8,211 bases of DNA from the NCBI GenBank assembly GCA_015520425.1, contig WAQC01000038.1, positions 1-8,211 on the forward strand, written 5' to 3'. The notes beneath the pieces are model-generated. The model did no database searches, had not been told where the DNA came from, and saw only the letters and a list, made by a program, of their open reading frames with translations. Made by a program: the position numbers and the translations under genes. How positions within the stretch are numbered: the stretch's first letter is position 1; every line of letters starts with the position of its first letter. This stretch comes from Candidatus Pelearchaeum sp. (GTDB lineage: Archaea; Thermoproteota; Nitrososphaeria_A; Caldarchaeales; Caldarchaeaceae). Below are positions 5,791 through 8,211 of this stretch, one piece after another.

Positions 5791-6969
5791 TTGGTCGCTG
5801 TTCCTCCTTTTGTTGTCGGTAAGCCAGTTACAGGCGAGCACTTCATAGACCGCGAGTCCGAGTTGCGGCGGCTATGGTCGCTGGTCATGGGCCTTAGGAG
5901 CAGGGCTTCAAGCAACGCAGCTCTAATAGGTCTCCGCCGAACAGGGAAGACCTCAATACTGGAGAACCTGATAATAATGCTGGAGAAGGAGAGGGACATT
6001 CTTCCAGTCTTGATAAGTTGCTACGGAGTGCCTAGTAGGAGCAGGCTTGCTAAAATGCTCGTGGACGGCGCTATCCGAGTATATGTGGAGAAGACTGGTG
6101 ATAAAGCCTACCTGAAGAGGCTTACCAAGATTATCAAATCAGGTGCGAAGGAGGTTTTACAGAGGGTCAGCGAGGTAAGACTTTACGACTTCTACGTAAG
6201 GCTCAAGAATCCCGCGGCGGATGAGAACCAACTGGTTGAGGAGGCTCTCAATTACATAGAGACACTAGCGCATGAGAAGAGCGTATTCTTTGTCATCATG
6301 TTAGACGAGTTTCAAGAGATGCTGAAATGGGGGCAGATTTTCCTAAAGAGGCTTAGAACAGTCATGCAGGCTCAAAAACGAGTCTGCTACATACTCGCAG
6401 GCTCCGCACCAACCGTGATGAGGAAGCTAGTCCTAGACAGGAGGTCGCCGTTCTACAGGCAGCTTGTAGAGATTCCCATAAGCAAACTTGACGGAGATAC
6501 TGTCAGAAGATTTGTGAAGGAGAGGCTCATCAAGGCAGGTCTCGCCCCAGAGGATGACGCAGTAGAGCTCTTCGTAGAGTACTGTGATGGATATCCAGAC
6601 TATGTGCAGCGTCTAGGGCTGGAGGTATATCTCCAGTCCAGCCCTGGGGACAGGATAACACGCGAGGCTGTGAGGCTGGCGTACAACAACATGCTTCTAT
6701 CGCTAACCAGCGAGTTTGAGGCGCTGCTGCGGGAGCTCTCACCCCTTGAGAGGGAGGTGATGATAGCTGTAGCAATAGGGAAATCAAGAACAAGCCAGAT
6801 AGCCCGCGAGGTCAGGAAACCTATCACGAACATCTCCAAGACGCTTGCCACGCTTGTTAGCTACGGCCTACTGGAGAAAATATCCGAGGGGCAGTTCAGG
6901 CAGGCAGACCCAGTTCTAGCAGACTGGCTGAGAAACCGATTCACCACGCTCGCCGAGAGGCTCGTATAA
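5791..6969 (+). CDS. Archaeal P-loop ATPase (ATPase_2/MNS-type) with C-terminal winged helix
   Basis: A 392-aa cytoplasmic protein of the archaeal STAND-related ATPase group. The N-terminal FVVGKPVTGEHFIDRESELRRL entry signature leads to Walker A GLRRTGKTS (47-55), Walker B VIMLDEFQEM with D172-E173, and a sensor-1-like ILAGSAPTVM segment (201-209). Arg-rich RRSPFYRQLVEIPISKL follows. The last 70 residues look like a winged helix-turn-helix: SRTSQIAREVRKPITNISKTLATLVSYGLLEKI. Members of this group are common and expanded in thermophilic archaea, and cellular roles are mostly unknown. TTG 5791 fits the family start and follows AGGAA (5781-5785) by 5 nt. The gene is monocistronic, with tRNA-Tyr upstream and a tandem dyad in its promoter region; self-regulation through the winged helix is speculation. 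Confidence 0.87.
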   Translation: MVAVPPFVVGKPVTGEHFIDRESELRRLWSLVMGLRSRASSNAALIGLRRTGKTSILENLIIMLEKERDILPVLISCYGVPSRSRLAKMLVDGAIRVYVEKTGDKAYLKRLTKIIKSGAKEVLQRVSEVRLYDFYVRLKNPAADENQLVEEALNYIETLAHEKSVFFVIMLDEFQEMLKWGQIFLKRLRTVMQAQKRVCYILAGSAPTVMRKLVLDRRSPFYRQLVEIPISKLDGDTVRRFVKERLIKAGLAPEDDAVELFVEYCDGYPDYVQRLGLEVYLQSSPGDRITREAVRLAYNNMLLSLTSEFEALLRELSPLEREVMIAVAIGKSRTSQIAREVRKPITNISKTLATLVSYGLLEKISEGQFRQADPVLADWLRNRFTTLAERLV

Positions 6970-7100
6970 CCATGGCACCCCCTGTGTGATGGCCAACGTT
7001 GTGGGAGCTGTATAGTTCTTCAGTTCATAACGTTTGAACATATTTGTTGAGATTTTTCGGAGCATTCTTCCTTATATTCATCCAATAACATGGAAGGCTC
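6970..7100 (+). promoter_or_regulatory. Intergenic region with likely promoter of the small secreted protein gene
   Basis: This 131-bp stretch has no convincing gene. TTATATTC (7072-7079) preceded by T/C-rich sequence is a TATA candidate centred 25 nt before the ATG at 7101, so that gene may be leaderless. GGAAGG (7092-7097) lies only 3 nt before the ATG and is closer than usual for a ribosome binding site. Confidence 0.45.
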
Positions 7101-7373
7101 ATGATAGGTGCTCATAGGAATCTACGCTCTTTGGATTTTCTGCTGATTCTCGCCCTGTCCTCTCTGCTCTTGCTCACGCTGCTGGCGGTGCCAGCGCTGG
7201 CCGAGCATTTCCCAGGCGAGCGCGCATGCGATGTTGGGCTAAAGAAGTTCTTCGGAGGAGAGAACCCAGGCCGCGGCCTGGAAAAAATGCCGCCAAACAA
7301 CGGTGAGCAATCAGAAATGGACCTAGCAGGCGAGCTGGTTGATGACTATGAAAGAGCATGCCATCTTAAGTAA
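7101..7373 (+). CDS. Small secreted or membrane-anchored hypothetical protein
   Basis: I do not recognise this 90-aa product. It has a positively charged start (HRNLR), a hydrophobic core at about residues 12-31 and a typical signal peptidase site after PALA (34). A hydrophilic tail of about 56 residues follows. The tail begins and ends with the same tetrapeptide ERAC (40-43 and 84-87), the only two cysteines, which could form a disulfide outside the cell. It also has a Gly-rich FFGGENPGRG segment. Support for it being real is the signal-peptide organisation and the TATA box at leaderless distance. Its 3' end overlaps the convergent ABC permease gene by 8 bp. If not cleaved, the hydrophobic segment would anchor it. 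No function is assigned. Confidence 0.55.
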   Translation: MIGAHRNLRSLDFLLILALSSLLLLTLLAVPALAEHFPGERACDVGLKKFFGGENPGRGLEKMPPNNGEQSEMDLAGELVDDYERACHLK

Positions 7374-8121
7374 TCCTCCACCTAGTATTTCTCAGTAGTA
7401 CTGCTACTGCTATTGTTGATTGTATTGCCGCCGCTGTCCAGAGGAGTATCCATTCCTGTTGTGTTGCTGCCACTGCTCCGATTGCTATGTGTATCAGCCT
7501 GGCCGCTGTGGCTGTGGGGATTATGTACGCTACTCCGCGTAGGGCTTCGGGCAGGAGCTCCAGGGGGTAGAAGACTGGCGGTAGGACGGAAACCAGCCCA
7601 GTTATTATCGGCGACCAAGTCCATAAGTCCTTCAAATCGCGGACGAGTGTTGAGATTAGGTATCCAAGAACCGAGAATGTTATCCAGACTGTTATGAGCG
7701 CGAAGACTATCGTGAAGAGTAGTAGGGGTGTGAGTAGTGTGAGCACGGCTGTTATGACTAGGAAGACCGCAACCCCTGGGGCTGCTGAGAGCTGGTTTGC
7801 TAGGGCGAGGCCTATGACGTAGGTCAGCGGCCTTACTGGAGATGCGACGTACATCTCGTGGAGCTTTAGTACGATGCGGTTGAATGCCGCTTCCGTCTCC
7901 ATGGAGACGCTGGCCGTTACCGTGACCATTACGAATCCTCCCGCTAGGGCGTAGCCTACGCTCCCGCTTCCGCCGTAGAGGTAGATGAAGAAGAGGAACG
8001 CGAGTGGTGGTAGTGCGTAGTGGAATGACCAGTAGATGTTTCGTCTCAGCGGGGCTATCCCGTAGAACCATGCTATCGCCGCTACGCCTATTATGGAGCG
8101 GCGTATCTCCTCTGTCCTCAA
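7366..8121 (-). CDS. ABC-2 type transporter permease
   Basis: A 251-aa membrane protein with six hydrophobic segments, approximately residues 33-50, 56-72, 100-125, 128-155, 168-187 and 225-243. The ABC-2 signature is clear in PIITGLVSVLPPVFYPLELLPEALRGVAYIIPTATAARLIH (171-211): a PP.fYPle.LP core before the last helices. The cytoplasmic LHEMYVASPVRPLTY (87-101) contact segment is also typical. It forms the membrane part of an exporter with the ATPase encoded just upstream; the substrate (drug, polysaccharide, peptide or metabolite) is unknown. Start TTG 8121 overlaps the ATPase stop as TTGA, indicating coupled translation, with GGAG and GAGGGG just upstream in the ATPase coding end. Its coding strand is A/C-rich. 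Confidence 0.9.
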   Translation of the reverse strand: MRTEEIRRSIIGVAAIAWFYGIAPLRRNIYWSFHYALPPLAFLFFIYLYGGSGSVGYALAGGFVMVTVTASVSMETEAAFNRIVLKLHEMYVASPVRPLTYVIGLALANQLSAAPGVAVFLVITAVLTLLTPLLLFTIVFALITVWITFSVLGYLISTLVRDLKDLWTWSPIITGLVSVLPPVFYPLELLPEALRGVAYIIPTATAARLIHIAIGAVAATQQEWILLWTAAAIQSTIAVAVLLRNTRWRIT

Positions 8122-8211
8122 CTCTCCAGCCCCTCGCCGACCAGGGATACGAAGACATCTTCTAGGGTTACTCTGCTTACCGACGCTCTTGCCCCGCGCT
8201 CCAGTGCGAGC
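8118..8211 (-). CDS. ABC transporter ATP-binding protein, C-terminal end (cut by window edge)
   Basis: Only 30 sense codons plus the TGA stop (8120-8118) are present. The tail reads SRVTLEDVFVSLVGEGLES, matching the conserved 'PSLEDVFLxLTG' C-terminus of NatA/CcmA-like ABC ATPases of the drug or multidrug export type. The nucleotide-binding motifs lie outside the window. The stop overlaps the permease start in a TTGA tetranucleotide, so the two form an operon and probably one exporter. Confidence 0.85.
   Translation of the reverse strand, partial: LALERGARASVSRVTLEDVFVSLVGEGLES

Noticed and set aside
6207..6215. CCCGCGG recurring downstream of the tRNA, as a possible att site
   Set aside because: It is only 7 nt matching the 5' acceptor strand, lies inside conserved ATPase coding sequence, and is not the tRNA 3' end. 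No integrase gene is visible.
7412..7697. Plus-strand Leu-rich open frame with apparent signal peptide, opposite the permease
   Set aside because: It is antisense of permease helices, which produces hydrophobic shadow frames. It has no promoter or ribosome binding site.
7382..8158. 258-codon open frame on the minus strand overlapping the ABC permease
   Set aside because: It is rich in Arg, Ser, Pro and His with no recognisable domain, and it is a shifted frame of the clearly recognised permease gene.

Overview
The window looks like chromosome of a thermophilic crenarchaeon, most like the Desulfurococcales. It has mid-50s GC by eye, frequent AGG/AGA and ATA codons, several TTG starts, TATA/BRE promoters about 26 nt from start codons or leaders, GGAG/GGTGA ribosome binding sites, and an intron-containing tRNA with a bulge-helix-bulge splice site. 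A SCO-type copper chaperone suggests an aerobic or microaerobic respirer. I cannot name the species.

Left part (1-1409): the 5' end of an isocitrate lyase gene (minus strand) diverges from a plus-strand gene for an AbrB-PhoU regulator. Both have their own promoters in the A+T-rich gap. The regulator gene ends convergently, overlapping by 15 bp the 3' end of a P1B-type heavy-metal ATPase gene (1395-3296, minus).

Metal/respiration block (1395-4571): the metal exporter diverges from a SCO1/SenC gene across a 103-bp spacer. A perfect 7-3-7 palindrome sits between the two core promoters and is a good candidate for a shared operator. The SCO gene is followed after 2 nt by a small Cys-containing polytopic membrane protein gene. 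The likely theme is metal homeostasis and terminal oxidase assembly.

Centre (4592-5643): a DHDPS/KDG-aldolase family gene follows on the same strand. A tRNA-Tyr(GTA) gene comes next, with a 58-nt intron at the canonical 37/38 position, a complete BHB core and encoded CCA.

Right part (5644-8211): two tandem copies of a perfect 8-bp inverted repeat precede an archaeal P-loop ATPase with a C-terminal winged helix. A probable leaderless gene for a 90-aa secreted peptide follows. It converges, with an 8-bp overlap, on an ABC-2 exporter operon on the minus strand (permease complete, ATPase only as its last 30 codons and stop). Points most worth following are the tandem dyads at 5735-5772, the tRNA intron segment complementary to its own D-arm, the shared palindrome at 3332-3348, and the membrane partner of SCO.
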